From assembly GCA_020725805.1 (NCBI GenBank), contig DYEF01000072.1:1-64000 (forward strand): DNA of 64,000 nt. The letters are read 5' to 3'. This DNA is from Bdellovibrio sp. Its GTDB lineage: Bacteria > Myxococcota > SpSt-1050. Positions within the stretch are counted from its first letter, which is position 1; each line of letters opens with the position of its first letter. A program made the position numbers and the translations under genes. Below are positions 19,714-30,026 of this stretch, piece by piece. A model generated the notes under the pieces. The model worked only from the letters and a program-made list of their open reading frames with translations. It did not search any database and had not been told where the DNA came from.

Positions 19714-21458
19714 CAGTGGCAACCCCTTGACGGGACTTCGGACGGAGAAAAGAGAGTCTCTCTCTTTGTCTCGTACTTTTTCCCTACCGGCTCCCATCTT
19801 CCGCCCTTATATGTCATTACCTTGCATCTGCCCGTGCATTTGTAGGTGCCCGATGAATTGTACTCCCAGCCCAGATATTCTGATGAACCTGCACCGATCG
19901 TGGTTATCAGGAATCTGTTCTTGAGTCCTCCGAAATATTCTGCCTGCTTCTCCGGTTCCGGTTCATCTCCGCCGGACGGGTCGACTGGTATCCAGCCGTA
20001 GTTTGGCAGGTAGACCTCCACCCATCTGTGAAATACGTCATCGTAGGATGCATCGTCACCTCTGATTACAACCGAACCGGCAAAGCGGGTAGGAATACCT
20101 GCTGCCCTGCACATTGCTATATAGACAAATGAATATTCGCTGCAGGAACCCGAACCACGTTTGAGTACCGTCGGGGCAATATTCCATCCGCCGGAGAGTT
20201 CGTAGTGCATCTTCTCCTGAACATATTTGTAGATCTTTCTTGCGATCCAGTAGGGGTTCTTTTCATCACCCACAGCCTCTTTTACGGCATTCTGAATCAC
20301 GGAGTCGTTTACTGAATATTTTATATCATCGGCGAGATACTTTTTTCTGATATCTTCGGGGACGAGCGAGAGAGGTCCTACTAATTCCGGGTCGATAAAG
20401 TATCTTATCTCATAGATATTTGCCCTGACCTTCATCTCGGCCTTTACCTCCTCCCCGGGCTTTACATTTCTGAACGTAAAGTATGCAAAAATCTGGTCCC
20501 ATTTGTCTTTTTTCATCTCGTATTTTGCAGGGGTGGTCTCTTTCGAAATTATTTCCTGATTGGGCAGGTCGGAGGGGGAGGCGATAGCAATATTGATTTC
20601 GCTGATTGTGTCGGGACCGAAATTCTTGTACTTTTCCCTGTAAGTGACTTCCTCGCTCTTGCCGTTTCTCCTGTATGCAGTCTTTTCGGCCTTAACGTTG
20701 ATTTTTGCAATGACCTTTCTTTCGAGGTCTGCAACATATAGTTCATCCTTATAGAATGTAATCCCTGTCATAAAAGGGAGTTCGGGTATATTGTAGATGT
20801 TGACGACATCTCCGGTCTTCGGGTAAATCTGGTAGACTGTATCGGTATTTCTGTCGGTTACGAAGATATATCCGTTTCTGTAGACCATTCCGTACTCTTC
20901 GGTTGCCCTCCCTTTGCCGGCAGTCGGCATCGGAAATGCGGATATAGTAGTCCCATCATCAGCCGAAATTTTATTTATTGTCTTCTTGCTCAGGTCGTTG
21001 ATGTAAAGAAACCCGTCTCCGAAGGCAATTGCAAGCGGGGTATCTACATCGATTTCGAGCTTCTTTACCATCTCTTTTGAGGCAATTTCGATCTTGAATA
21101 TGGCCTTGTCGTCATTATCCAGCACATAGAGGAATTTGCCATCTGATGTCATAGAGGACGGATTTGTCCCGGGAGTAATGACGTATTCAGAGAGCTTCTT
21201 CTCTTTGATTCCGAACCTGTATATCCTTTCGGTTTCCTTGTCGATTATATACAGGTCATTTTCATCGGATGTCAGTGCTACAGGCGATTTGATATTAAGC
21301 GGGATTATCTGTTCTACCTCTCCCGGATATCTGGTTTTTGAGACATTGACGGCAGGGTCGGGTTTCCCTTTGGTAGCATAGGAAGATACTGCAAATAAAA
21401 GAATTAATACAACAAGTAACAACTTTCTGGTCATTCGTGGTACCTCCATAAAGTCCAT
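19713..21458 (-). CDS. Exported transglutaminase-like domain protein with NHL/beta-propeller-like N-terminal region
   Basis: GSGSCSEYSFVYIAMCRAAGIPTRFAGSVV, FHRWVEVYLPNYGWIPVDPSGG; repeated propeller-like segments; signal peptide. Confidence 0.88.
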   Translation of the reverse strand: MDFMEVPRMTRKLLLVVLILLFAVSSYATKGKPDPAVNVSKTRYPGEVEQIIPLNIKSPVALTSDENDLYIIDKETERIYRFGIKEKKLSEYVITPGTNPSSMTSDGKFLYVLDNDDKAIFKIEIASKEMVKKLEIDVDTPLAIAFGDGFLYINDLSKKTINKISADDGTTISAFPMPTAGKGRATEEYGMVYRNGYIFVTDRNTDTVYQIYPKTGDVVNIYNIPELPFMTGITFYKDELYVADLERKVIAKINVKAEKTAYRRNGKSEEVTYREKYKNFGPDTISEINIAIASPSDLPNQEIISKETTPAKYEMKKDKWDQIFAYFTFRNVKPGEEVKAEMKVRANIYEIRYFIDPELVGPLSLVPEDIRKKYLADDIKYSVNDSVIQNAVKEAVGDEKNPYWIARKIYKYVQEKMHYELSGGWNIAPTVLKRGSGSCSEYSFVYIAMCRAAGIPTRFAGSVVIRGDDASYDDVFHRWVEVYLPNYGWIPVDPSGGDEPEPEKQAEYFGGLKNRFLITTIGAGSSEYLGWEYNSSGTYKCTGRCKVMTYKGGRWEPVGKKYETKRETLFSPSEVPSRGCH

Positions 21459-21597
21459 AGAGATAATATTTATAATGGTTTTTATACAAAAGGCAACAAG
21501 ATTGCGAAATTTCCCTGATTAAAGGCGTGGTTTGGCTTGCTAAATCCCTAATATTATGATAGCAATCAGCAACTTTATGTGTGGAATCAGCCTGATT

Positions 21598-24192
21598 ATG
21601 AACAAGAAGAGTTTTGTATTTCTGTGCATCCTTCTGACTTTATCTCTTCCTCTCTTTGCTCAGGATAAGAAGGAGAATGAGAAACCTGCAGGTGTTCTCA
21701 CACGTCCCCCCGAACTTAAGGAGTATAAGGAAGAGAACCTCTGGCCCGAGGGTGAGCCCGCTGAGAGGGGACCGGTTGAAGTTATGCTCGAAATCGAGAT
21801 AGACGAAAAGGGTGATGTGGTCAGTGTAACGAGCAGTAGTCAGGAGAAGGAGGTATTCGTAAAAGCGGCAATCGAAAAGGCAAAGACTTTCAGATTCATT
21901 CCGGCAGAGATAGACAATAAACCCGCAAGAGTGAAAATAATCTACCGGTTTTACATATATCCTCCCGAAAAGCCCAAGGAGATTCCGAAGCAGGTTCTCA
22001 GGATAGGAGGAGTTGTTCTCGAGAGCGGCACCCGGGCGCCTGTCGGTTTTGCATCGGTGGTATGCAAGAATCTGGATGACAAGACGATTTCTTCCACAGA
22101 GACGGATGAGTCGGGCAGATTCGAATTCTTCAACCTAAAAGACGGTGTCTATAAGATTACAGTTCTGTCTGCCGGATATAAAAAATACGAGACGCAGGAG
22201 GTTTTGGAGAAGAGCCAGCAGCTGGAGGTGAAGTATTTTATACTCAGGACTTCGTATAACGAGTTCGAGACGATTGTGAGAGGCAAGAAGGAGAAGAAGG
22301 AGATTGTAAAGAGGACCATTGAGATAGAGGAGATATCGAAGATACCCGGCACAGGCGGAGATGCAATCAGGGTGATTCAGAATATGCCCGGCGTTGCAAG
22401 GACGATACTCAATACCGGAGGGCTGATTGTAAGAGGGTCGCGGCCTCAGGATACAAGGGTCTTTATCGACGGGATGCCGCTTCCGATACTCTTTCACTTC
22501 TACGGTCTTACCTCGACATACAACAGCGAGATGCTCTCGAGTATCGATTTCTATCCGGGCGGATTCTCCCCGGAGTACGGGAATACGAGTGCAGGTATTG
22601 TGGAACTCAAGAGGAGAGAGCCCAAGACTGACAGGCTGCACGGCTATCTGGATGTCAATATTGTCGAGGCCTCTGCAATGGCTGAGGGGCCGGTGAATGA
22701 TAAACTCTCCTTTGCTGCGGCATTCAGGCGCTCATACGTCGATTATATTATAAGTGCGATTGCCAGCAATGTGGATGCCTTCGACCTGACGGTTGCCCCG
22801 AAATATTATGACTATCAGGCCCAGCTGAATTACAGGCTGAATCCAAAAGATACCCTTGATGTAGGAATATTTGGCTCCCGTGACGCCTTCGAGATGATCT
22901 TCAAGGAGCCGGTTGCCGAGGCGGACCCCCTTGCAAGCGGGACCTTCAATGCGGGTACTATGTTTCATACAGGTCTTGTAAAATGGATACACAGGGAAGA
23001 TGAGAGCAGACTCGAGTCGATGTTCGGAATCGGATATATAGGTTTTGATTTCGGGATGTTCGAAAAACTCAGAATGTCAATGGACCAGTGGTATTTCGTC
23101 TCGAGGGAAAAATACGAGAAGAGACTCTCCGACAAACTGAATCTTACAGTGGGCTGGGATATCCATCTGATATATGTCGGCGCAGATGTCGTGGCCCCTC
23201 AGATTCCGAAGAATATGGTAGATTCCTTCAAACCGCTTTCCAATTCGAGTTATACGAAGACTGATCAGGCCGAATGGACATTCATTCCTGCTTTTTTTAC
23301 CGAGTTTGACATAAAGCCTGTAAAGGAGCTGAGATTACTTCCGGGACTAAGGGCAGGATATATGGACCCGACCCGGGAACTAACAATTGAACCGAGAGTA
23401 AGGGCATTTTATGATATTACAGAAAAATTGCAGCTGAAACTTGCAACAGGTCTATACAGACAATTGCCCGGTTCTTCTCATCTCTCGAGAGATTACGGTA
23501 ATCCGAAACTGCATTCCCTTTATGCCGTTCAGAACGGTATAGGTGCGGAGTATAAATTTACAGAACTTGTCTCTCTGGATATCGAACTCTTCTACAAATA
23601 TGCTTGGGATATGGCATATTCGAATCCGAATTCCTCTGAAAATAATGTCGATAAGGAGCCAAGATACCTGAACAGCGGGGGAGGGCGGGCATACGGAATG
23701 GAACTCTTTTTGAGACACAATCCCTCAAAGTGGTTTTCGGGGTGGGTCTCCTATACCCTGAGCAGGAGCGAATATTATGAACACAAGGGGATGGATTACA
23801 GGACAAGCCCGTGGGACCAGACGCATATCCTTACGCTCATTTCGCTTTTTAAACTTCCTAAGAACTGGGATATCGGATTCAGGTTCAGACTTGTTTCGGG
23901 CAATCCGACAACGATTCTTAAGGGCGGCGTCTATATGTCCGACTATAATTCGTATATTCCTGTTTACGATAGTGTAAACGCTGACAGAATGCCGGTCTTT
24001 CATCAGCTGGACCTGAGGGTAGATAAGAAGTTTATCTTTGACAAATGGATACTTTCCGGATATATAGATATCCAAAATGTTTATAATCACCGCTCTATAG
24101 AAGGTGTGATATACAATTATGATTATACACAGAGACAATGGCTTGAAGGTCTGCCGGTTATTCCGAGTTTTGGTTTTAAGGCTGAGTTTTAG
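21598..24192 (+). CDS. TonB-dependent receptor with N-terminal TonB C-terminal-like domain and carboxypeptidase-regulatory-like domain
   Basis: Signal peptide; VMLEIEIDEKGDVVSV...FRFIPAEIDNKPARVKIIYRFYI (TonB_C-like); GGVVLESGTRAPVGFASV; plug IQNMPGVARTILNTGGLIVRGSRPQDTRVFIDGMPLP; beta-barrel. Confidence 0.88.
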   Translation: MNKKSFVFLCILLTLSLPLFAQDKKENEKPAGVLTRPPELKEYKEENLWPEGEPAERGPVEVMLEIEIDEKGDVVSVTSSSQEKEVFVKAAIEKAKTFRFIPAEIDNKPARVKIIYRFYIYPPEKPKEIPKQVLRIGGVVLESGTRAPVGFASVVCKNLDDKTISSTETDESGRFEFFNLKDGVYKITVLSAGYKKYETQEVLEKSQQLEVKYFILRTSYNEFETIVRGKKEKKEIVKRTIEIEEISKIPGTGGDAIRVIQNMPGVARTILNTGGLIVRGSRPQDTRVFIDGMPLPILFHFYGLTSTYNSEMLSSIDFYPGGFSPEYGNTSAGIVELKRREPKTDRLHGYLDVNIVEASAMAEGPVNDKLSFAAAFRRSYVDYIISAIASNVDAFDLTVAPKYYDYQAQLNYRLNPKDTLDVGIFGSRDAFEMIFKEPVAEADPLASGTFNAGTMFHTGLVKWIHREDESRLESMFGIGYIGFDFGMFEKLRMSMDQWYFVSREKYEKRLSDKLNLTVGWDIHLIYVGADVVAPQIPKNMVDSFKPLSNSSYTKTDQAEWTFIPAFFTEFDIKPVKELRLLPGLRAGYMDPTRELTIEPRVRAFYDITEKLQLKLATGLYRQLPGSSHLSRDYGNPKLHSLYAVQNGIGAEYKFTELVSLDIELFYKYAWDMAYSNPNSSENNVDKEPRYLNSGGGRAYGMELFLRHNPSKWFSGWVSYTLSRSEYYEHKGMDYRTSPWDQTHILTLISLFKLPKNWDIGFRFRLVSGNPTTILKGGVYMSDYNSYIPVYDSVNADRMPVFHQLDLRVDKKFIFDKWILSGYIDIQNVYNHRSIEGVIYNYDYTQRQWLEGLPVIPSFGFKAEF

Positions 24193-25063
24193 TCTCTTTC
24201 TGCTCTTCTGCTTCTCCTGTCAGCCCGAACTCGAGCAGCCCTATGAGATAAAAAAACTCAGGATTCTGGGAGTGAGGGCAAACCACCCTCAGATACAGGT
24301 GAGTTTTACAGATAATGTTCCGTCTTTTACTCCCGATAGTATAAAATTTGATATACTTGCGGCAGACCCGGATTCTGCCTGCGGCAACGTAAAATTCTCT
24401 GTAAAATATTCCGTATGCATTCCGCAGCAATATAATGATGACTCTTCATATTCTCTCGATTGTGAAGGGAAAAACGGTATACCGATAGAAGGTAATACAC
24501 TCAATCCGCTTTCTTTCTTCCTTGAACTGATGAACAGATACAAGGATATAGGACAGGTAAATCTCCCTGTCGATGTCGTGATGAAAGGCGACAGATTCAG
24601 GATACCCATACCCGTAATGGCAAAGGTGTCGAACGGGAGGGAAGAGATGTCGGCACTCAAATTCGTGGAATTTATCAATACCGGCAGAGACAATAAAAAT
24701 CCTGCGATTTCGAAGATTCTCATTGATGAAACTGATGTAACCGCGATAGATTACAGCTTTTCCCTCGTTGCAAACCGCAAGTATAAGATTAAACCCGTAG
24801 TAAACAAGGCAAGTCTGGACAAGATATATTACGAAGTTGATGATAAGTATGAAGACGAAGGAGTTCAGCTCTCCTTCTTTGCACAGAAGGGGGAGTTCGA
24901 CAAGGTTGCAACCTCCGATAAGGCTCCGGATGTCGTCTATACCACACCCGTTTCGGACAGAGAGGAATATACCTCGATATACATTGTGGCAAGGGATTTC
25001 AGGGGAGGGATTGACTGGATAACAATGAGCTGTATCAGAATTTTACCGGACAAGAAGGAGTAG
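24119..25063 (+). CDS. Hypothetical lipoprotein
   Basis: Lipobox LFCFSC; true start uncertain (ATG 24119, or TTG 24143/24170), overlapping the receptor 3' end. Confidence 0.65.
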   Translation: MIIHRDNGLKVCRLFRVLVLRLSFSLFLLFCFSCQPELEQPYEIKKLRILGVRANHPQIQVSFTDNVPSFTPDSIKFDILAADPDSACGNVKFSVKYSVCIPQQYNDDSSYSLDCEGKNGIPIEGNTLNPLSFFLELMNRYKDIGQVNLPVDVVMKGDRFRIPIPVMAKVSNGREEMSALKFVEFINTGRDNKNPAISKILIDETDVTAIDYSFSLVANRKYKIKPVVNKASLDKIYYEVDDKYEDEGVQLSFFAQKGEFDKVATSDKAPDVVYTTPVSDREEYTSIYIVARDFRGGIDWITMSCIRILPDKKE

Positions 25064-25069
25064 TAATAT

Positions 25070-25783
25070 ATGATAATTTCTTTTGCTCTTGAAAATGAAT
25101 TTAAGGGAGTGAAAGAATATTATAATGCAGAACGAATTCAGGGTGCCCCCTTTAAGGCATACGCCTCACAGAAGGCAGAAGACGTAAAATTTATTATTTC
25201 AGGAGTCGGCATAAAGGCTGCTCAGGATATCATCTCGAAGGCGCTCAAATATTTCAATGATGATACACTGATAGTTTCGGGGACCTGCGGTGCACTGAAA
25301 CCCGGACTGAACATAGGAGACATTGTAATCTACAAACAGGTCATTATGGTCAGGGGTGAACGTTCGAACCGCTATCAGCTCGACAAGGAGATGATTAAGG
25401 TCTGTGCCGAGAGGCTGAAAAAGGCCGGTCTTGTCGTTCATACGGGGACAGGTCTTACCACAGAAAAACCGCTCTATAGTCCGGCAGAAAAACAGTATTA
25501 CGGTTCGAAATATAATGCGGATGTAGTCGATATGGAGAGCGGTATTATATTCAGTTTTACCAGCAAGAAACAGAAGAAGATAATGATCGTCAGGTCCGTT
25601 CTCGACAGGGTCTTTGACTATCTTCCGGATGCCGATATAAATGCTCCGGTTCCTCAGGCACAGGGACTCGGTGCCCACTATTACAAGGCAGTCGAGTTCT
25701 CCGTCGAGTCAATCAAAAAGGCCGTAATTGAACTTATAAATCAGTGCAAAAACGTAAAGAATAATCTTCCCGCACAGGGTTAA
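25070..25783 (+). CDS. Nucleoside phosphorylase / MTA-SAH nucleosidase superfamily protein
   Basis: SGTCGALKPGLNIGDIVIYKQV and VVDMESGIIF motifs. Confidence 0.8.
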   Translation: MIISFALENEFKGVKEYYNAERIQGAPFKAYASQKAEDVKFIISGVGIKAAQDIISKALKYFNDDTLIVSGTCGALKPGLNIGDIVIYKQVIMVRGERSNRYQLDKEMIKVCAERLKKAGLVVHTGTGLTTEKPLYSPAEKQYYGSKYNADVVDMESGIIFSFTSKKQKKIMIVRSVLDRVFDYLPDADINAPVPQAQGLGAHYYKAVEFSVESIKKAVIELINQCKNVKNNLPAQG

Positions 25784-26604
25784 TGCTTTTTCAGCCAGCT
25801 GATCAGCTCCGAGATTGCCTCTTCCTTCTTTACCTCGTTGAATATCTCGTGATAGAATCCTTCGAAAATTCTGTGGATTTTCTCTTTTGAAGAGAGGTGT
25901 TCATAAAATCTCTTCTCTGCTTCGAGCGAGACGAGTTTGTCGTCGCCTGCGGAGAGTATCGCGACGGGAATCTCTATCTTCGATGCGATCTCTTCGATAT
26001 CCTTCTGTGCCCTGATTATTTCGGTAAACCATCTCGCAGTTGCATATTTGTTTATCATCGGGTCCGTGTCATAGGATTTTGCAATACTCTCATCGTGAGT
26101 GCAGTACTCCCCCTTTATACCGGCCGGCATCGAGAATGAGGGGAGCAGGGCGGATGCGATATTGCCGGCAAGCCTCTTTATCAGCGGGACCTCCATCGAA
26201 AGACCGAAGAACGGAGAGGAGAGAATGAGTGTCTTGATGTTGTTCTGATATCTGGAGGTATATGTTGATGCAATAAGCCCTCCCATACTGTGTCCGAGTA
26301 ATGTAATCTTATCCTGTTGTGAAATCTCCTTTACGAGGTCTGCAATTATAGTCAGGTCGGCGATATAGTCTTCGAATCTCGAGACATAGGACCTTATTCC
26401 CTCGGATTTACCGTGACCTCTCAGGTCGAAGGCAAAGGTGGAGATGTTCTCCCGATTTAATCTTTCGAAGAGGGATTTATATCTCTCCGAATATTCACCG
26501 AACCCGTGGACAAGAAGGAGGGTATCAGACGGTTTTTCTGCAAGATTGTACCAGAAATACAGATTCTTTCCGTCAAATGTTGTGATATTTTTGCTCTCCA
26601 TACT
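25780..26604 (-). CDS. Alpha/beta hydrolase, monoacylglycerol-lipase-like
   Basis: LLVHGFGEYSERY, FDLRGHGKSEG, LLGHSMGGLIA; start corrected to MESKNITTF. Confidence 0.88.
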   Translation of the reverse strand, partial: SMESKNITTFDGKNLYFWYNLAEKPSDTLLLVHGFGEYSERYKSLFERLNRENISTFAFDLRGHGKSEGIRSYVSRFEDYIADLTIIADLVKEISQQDKITLLGHSMGGLIASTYTSRYQNNIKTLILSSPFFGLSMEVPLIKRLAGNIASALLPSFSMPAGIKGEYCTHDESIAKSYDTDPMINKYATARWFTEIIRAQKDIEEIASKIEIPVAILSAGDDKLVSLEAEKRFYEHLSSKEKIHRIFEGFYHEIFNEVKKEEAISELISWLKKH

Positions 26605-26691
26605 CTTAACCTCCTTTGAGGTTCGGTTATTAGTATTACAAAACAGGAAATAAGGCAAGCAATAAAGGATTTTCTTAATGTCTTTCTCCGT

Positions 26692-28341
26692 TTATTTCAG
26701 TTTGTAAACGTTGAGGAGGGGTACACCTTCGACGGATATTTCGTACAGATTCGGGTAGTCTTTGTATTTATTATACAGTTCCGGATATTCCCTCCACCTC
26801 TCTTCGTGAGTCAGGACGAGGTATTCTGCAGTATTCAGGTCGACTATCCTGATATCGTCTCTCAGAAGTTTATCATTTTTGTAGTAGGGTGCAGAGCGGA
26901 TATATTCCTTGTTGTTGGGCAGAAAGGTTACCTTTGCATTCTTCGGGAGATTATTGTTGAACCATTTTACAAGGTCGGTATAGAAGATATCGTAGTACTG
27001 TCTCTCCATTCCGACCTTTAGTGCCCCCTTCGGTCCGCCGATGAATATGTTGTAATAACTCAGATGATACGGATGAATCCTGAGTGTCGAATAGACCGCA
27101 GGTGCTAACGCAAGAATGATGAGGACTGGCGGTAGTGCAGTTTTCAGAAATCCGCCTTCTGTCCTTATCTTTTTGCGGATGAATTCGTATGCTCCCTGAA
27201 TCCCGATTCCGCCAAGTATTGCAAAGAACGGAAAGAACGGCAGAAATAGTTTGACTCCTCCGTATTTGGGGACATTCGGGAAGGCAACTGTGCCGATAGT
27301 AATGAATGCGTTTATAAGGAGAAGTTCGTAGAAGACCTGCTGAGGCTCATCGATTTTGATTCTCTTCCTGTAGATTTTGAGCAGGGTAAAAATAATCAGG
27401 GCAATTCCTGCAAGTCCGGCAATTATCGTAAGAGGCGGGGTAGTTATGAGGGTCATTACAAATGATGAGTGCCACGGGGCAAACGGTTTTTCATAGATTG
27501 TCCCGAAGTAATAGAAGTAGATTCCGTAGTGCTTTATATGAAACCCCATATATTCGTTGAGCCTTTTTAAGGTATCGTTCCATATCCACGGCCAGATCAG
27601 ATAGAATACAATAAGCCCCAGCACAGGCATTGTAATGAGTGATAATTCCACCTTCGGGAATTTCAGCCCTGAGCCCCGGATGTATCTGAATTCATCGATA
27701 TTCTTGACTCCCCAGTATGCCAGAATGGCTGCATAGAAGAACGGGGCATTGAGCTTTGTCGAAAGGGCAAGCCCGAATACGAGTCCTGCAAGTATAGACC
27801 ACCTGAGCGATTTTCTTGATGCCAGATATGCTGCAAAGGAGAAGAAGTATGTGGAGGCTACCGCGGCATCGAGGGTCTCGACGTGTGAATGGAAGAAGAA
27901 TCGCGGCATAAATAGCAGGAGGAGCGAGGATGAGACTGCAGCGGTGAATCCGACATATCTGTAGACCGTATAGCAGAGAACAAAACCGAGAACGGAGACG
28001 AGAATCATTATCCCGAGTCTGATTCCCATGATATTGTTTGCAATCTTTAACCATTTTGTAAATACCAGATGCGAAATCCCCATCATCAGTTTTGCAAAAG
28101 GCGGGTGCTCGCGATTGTAGTTCCAGTATGAATCTATTTCAGATTGCGTAAATCCTGTGAAATCCCCCTTTATGGCCTTCGAAAATGCGTTTGTAATCCA
28201 TTCGGAGTATTTTATTGCCGCCTTCATATAAAAATCCACATCATCGGTCAGTCCGATTTCCTGTGCTGTAGGAATGAGGACAGCAAGGTAGATTATTGCA
28301 ATTATCAGAGAGGTAAGAAGTATCTTTCTCTTATGCGGCAT
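26692..28341 (-). CDS. GT39/ArnT-like membrane glycosyltransferase
   Basis: Multiple TM; N-terminal DDVDFYMKAA, EHPPFAKLMMG; paralogue of next gene. Confidence 0.8.
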   Translation of the reverse strand: MPHKRKILLTSLIIAIIYLAVLIPTAQEIGLTDDVDFYMKAAIKYSEWITNAFSKAIKGDFTGFTQSEIDSYWNYNREHPPFAKLMMGISHLVFTKWLKIANNIMGIRLGIMILVSVLGFVLCYTVYRYVGFTAAVSSSLLLLFMPRFFFHSHVETLDAAVASTYFFSFAAYLASRKSLRWSILAGLVFGLALSTKLNAPFFYAAILAYWGVKNIDEFRYIRGSGLKFPKVELSLITMPVLGLIVFYLIWPWIWNDTLKRLNEYMGFHIKHYGIYFYYFGTIYEKPFAPWHSSFVMTLITTPPLTIIAGLAGIALIIFTLLKIYRKRIKIDEPQQVFYELLLINAFITIGTVAFPNVPKYGGVKLFLPFFPFFAILGGIGIQGAYEFIRKKIRTEGGFLKTALPPVLIILALAPAVYSTLRIHPYHLSYYNIFIGGPKGALKVGMERQYYDIFYTDLVKWFNNNLPKNAKVTFLPNNKEYIRSAPYYKNDKLLRDDIRIVDLNTAEYLVLTHEERWREYPELYNKYKDYPNLYEISVEGVPLLNVYKLK

Positions 28342-28343
28342 AT

Positions 28344-30026
28344 TTACTTATTCGACCTGATATATGTCTGAACCATCGGTGCTTCGTCTATATAAGTGCC
28401 GTGTCTTGCAACTCTATTCCCAAAATATCGCCAGGTTTTATATAGATCTTTCATATACCCCTTCTGGAAATGGAAGGTAGCGGCAGTGGCATTATCCGGT
28501 TCGTTGGCATAATTTATATCTTTTCTCAGAAATCCGTCGCGCTGATACATCCTGTACGAGTCGTAGTTCGTCCTCTGGAAATAGACCGATGAGTTAGGGG
28601 GGAGATTTGTGTTCAGGTAGTCGAGTTCATAATATCCGGCAAATCCCCAGAATTTTCTCTGCATCTCGATATCTGCCGCACCCCTGACGCCTCTTACGAA
28701 TTCATTGTAAAAGCCTGTTCCCACAGGATGGATATAGATTATCCCCAGTATCCCTGTGAGAATAATCAGTGAAACCGCACCGTACTGAATCTGCTTGCTG
28801 AATTTTATCAGTGAGGGCTTGTATGATATTGCAAACTTGAGAAGTGTCTCGAATTCGAGCGCACCAAGCAGGCAGAAGTATGGCATAGCATTGAACCAGT
28901 GTTTGACACCGCCGAATATCGGGACCGACGGCAGGGAGATGAGAAATATCGGAAAGAATGCGTTGAGCAATATAAGAAACATCAGAGCCCTGCTTTCGAG
29001 GGTTGAATAGATCTGCGGGGTCTTCTTTATCCACTGCACGATGAGCCAGAAGGTTGCTCTGAACGATCCCAGTGTCCCGAGTATCCAGATTACGGCAGGT
29101 ACGGTAATCATAGTTTTGAAATAAGGATATGATACAGGCAGAGGTGGTCTGTCATAGGTTACATTGAAGTATGAGACAGGGTAATGCTCGTGATGCAGGT
29201 GAAAGTTGAAATATGTCCCGAGCCTTGCGAATACCTCGGGCCAGAGATACGGCCAGTGACCTATCAGGATGAGCGGCCCGAAAATGAGCATGGAGAAGAA
29301 GGCGAGCGGGATAGTGGGGATTGAGAGTGAAACCCCTCCGTCCGGGTCTTTATGGAATTTCAGTTCGTTATGTCTGAGGTATATTATATAAATCAGCAGT
29401 AAAAATGGAATAAAGTATGCGTTGTGCTTCGTTGCAAGTGCAAAACCGAATATAATCCCTGCAAGGATTCCCCATTTGAAGGAGTAGAGTGATTTGACGA
29501 AAGCATAGACAGTGAAGAACCACATTGCTGTAATAGGGACGTCGAAGCAGGCGAGGTGAGAGTGAAACCAGAATCTGGGTATTACAGCCATCATCAGGGT
29601 AGAGAGGATTGCTACCCTCCTGTTGAAGAACTCGGCTGCAAAGAGATACATCAGAAAGAGCAGGAGTCCTGCAGAGAGCATACCGGGGATTCTGAATCCC
29701 GTTGAATTATTTGTAAGTTTCAGTTTGTTTGCAAAGAGCTGCCAGGAGAAGCCGAAGAGTTCCTTCATCAGAGCAGGGTGTTCGTGGTTGTAGGAGAAGT
29801 ATCTGTCGATATTTGCCTTTGTAAATGAGGCGAGCGGTCTGCCTTTTTTGAGATTATCCCAGAGCTCCACAAACCATCCGTTGTACTGTTCTGCGGCCTT
29901 GAAGTAATAACCTTCATCCCTTACAAAACCGATATCCTTGCTCGTTGCCAGAAGTATAACGATATAAATAAGGGCGATTATGAGAGCAGTTATATAGTCC
30001 TTTTTAGTGAGAATATTTCTGTTCAT
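28344..30026 (-). CDS. GT39/ArnT-like membrane glycosyltransferase
   Basis: Multiple TM; RDEGYYFKAAEQY, HEHPALMKELFG. Confidence 0.82.
   Translation of the reverse strand: MNRNILTKKDYITALIIALIYIVILLATSKDIGFVRDEGYYFKAAEQYNGWFVELWDNLKKGRPLASFTKANIDRYFSYNHEHPALMKELFGFSWQLFANKLKLTNNSTGFRIPGMLSAGLLLFLMYLFAAEFFNRRVAILSTLMMAVIPRFWFHSHLACFDVPITAMWFFTVYAFVKSLYSFKWGILAGIIFGFALATKHNAYFIPFLLLIYIIYLRHNELKFHKDPDGGVSLSIPTIPLAFFSMLIFGPLILIGHWPYLWPEVFARLGTYFNFHLHHEHYPVSYFNVTYDRPPLPVSYPYFKTMITVPAVIWILGTLGSFRATFWLIVQWIKKTPQIYSTLESRALMFLILLNAFFPIFLISLPSVPIFGGVKHWFNAMPYFCLLGALEFETLLKFAISYKPSLIKFSKQIQYGAVSLIILTGILGIIYIHPVGTGFYNEFVRGVRGAADIEMQRKFWGFAGYYELDYLNTNLPPNSSVYFQRTNYDSYRMYQRDGFLRKDINYANEPDNATAATFHFQKGYMKDLYKTWRYFGNRVARHGTYIDEAPMVQTYIRSNK

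Noticed and set aside
22135-22641. 168-aa minus-strand ORF inside the TonB receptor
   Set aside because: Shadow ORF of a well-supported receptor
26692-30026. Recent tandem duplication of the GT39 genes
   Set aside because: The proteins are clearly diverged apart from family motifs; no long identical DNA seen, so not a recent duplication
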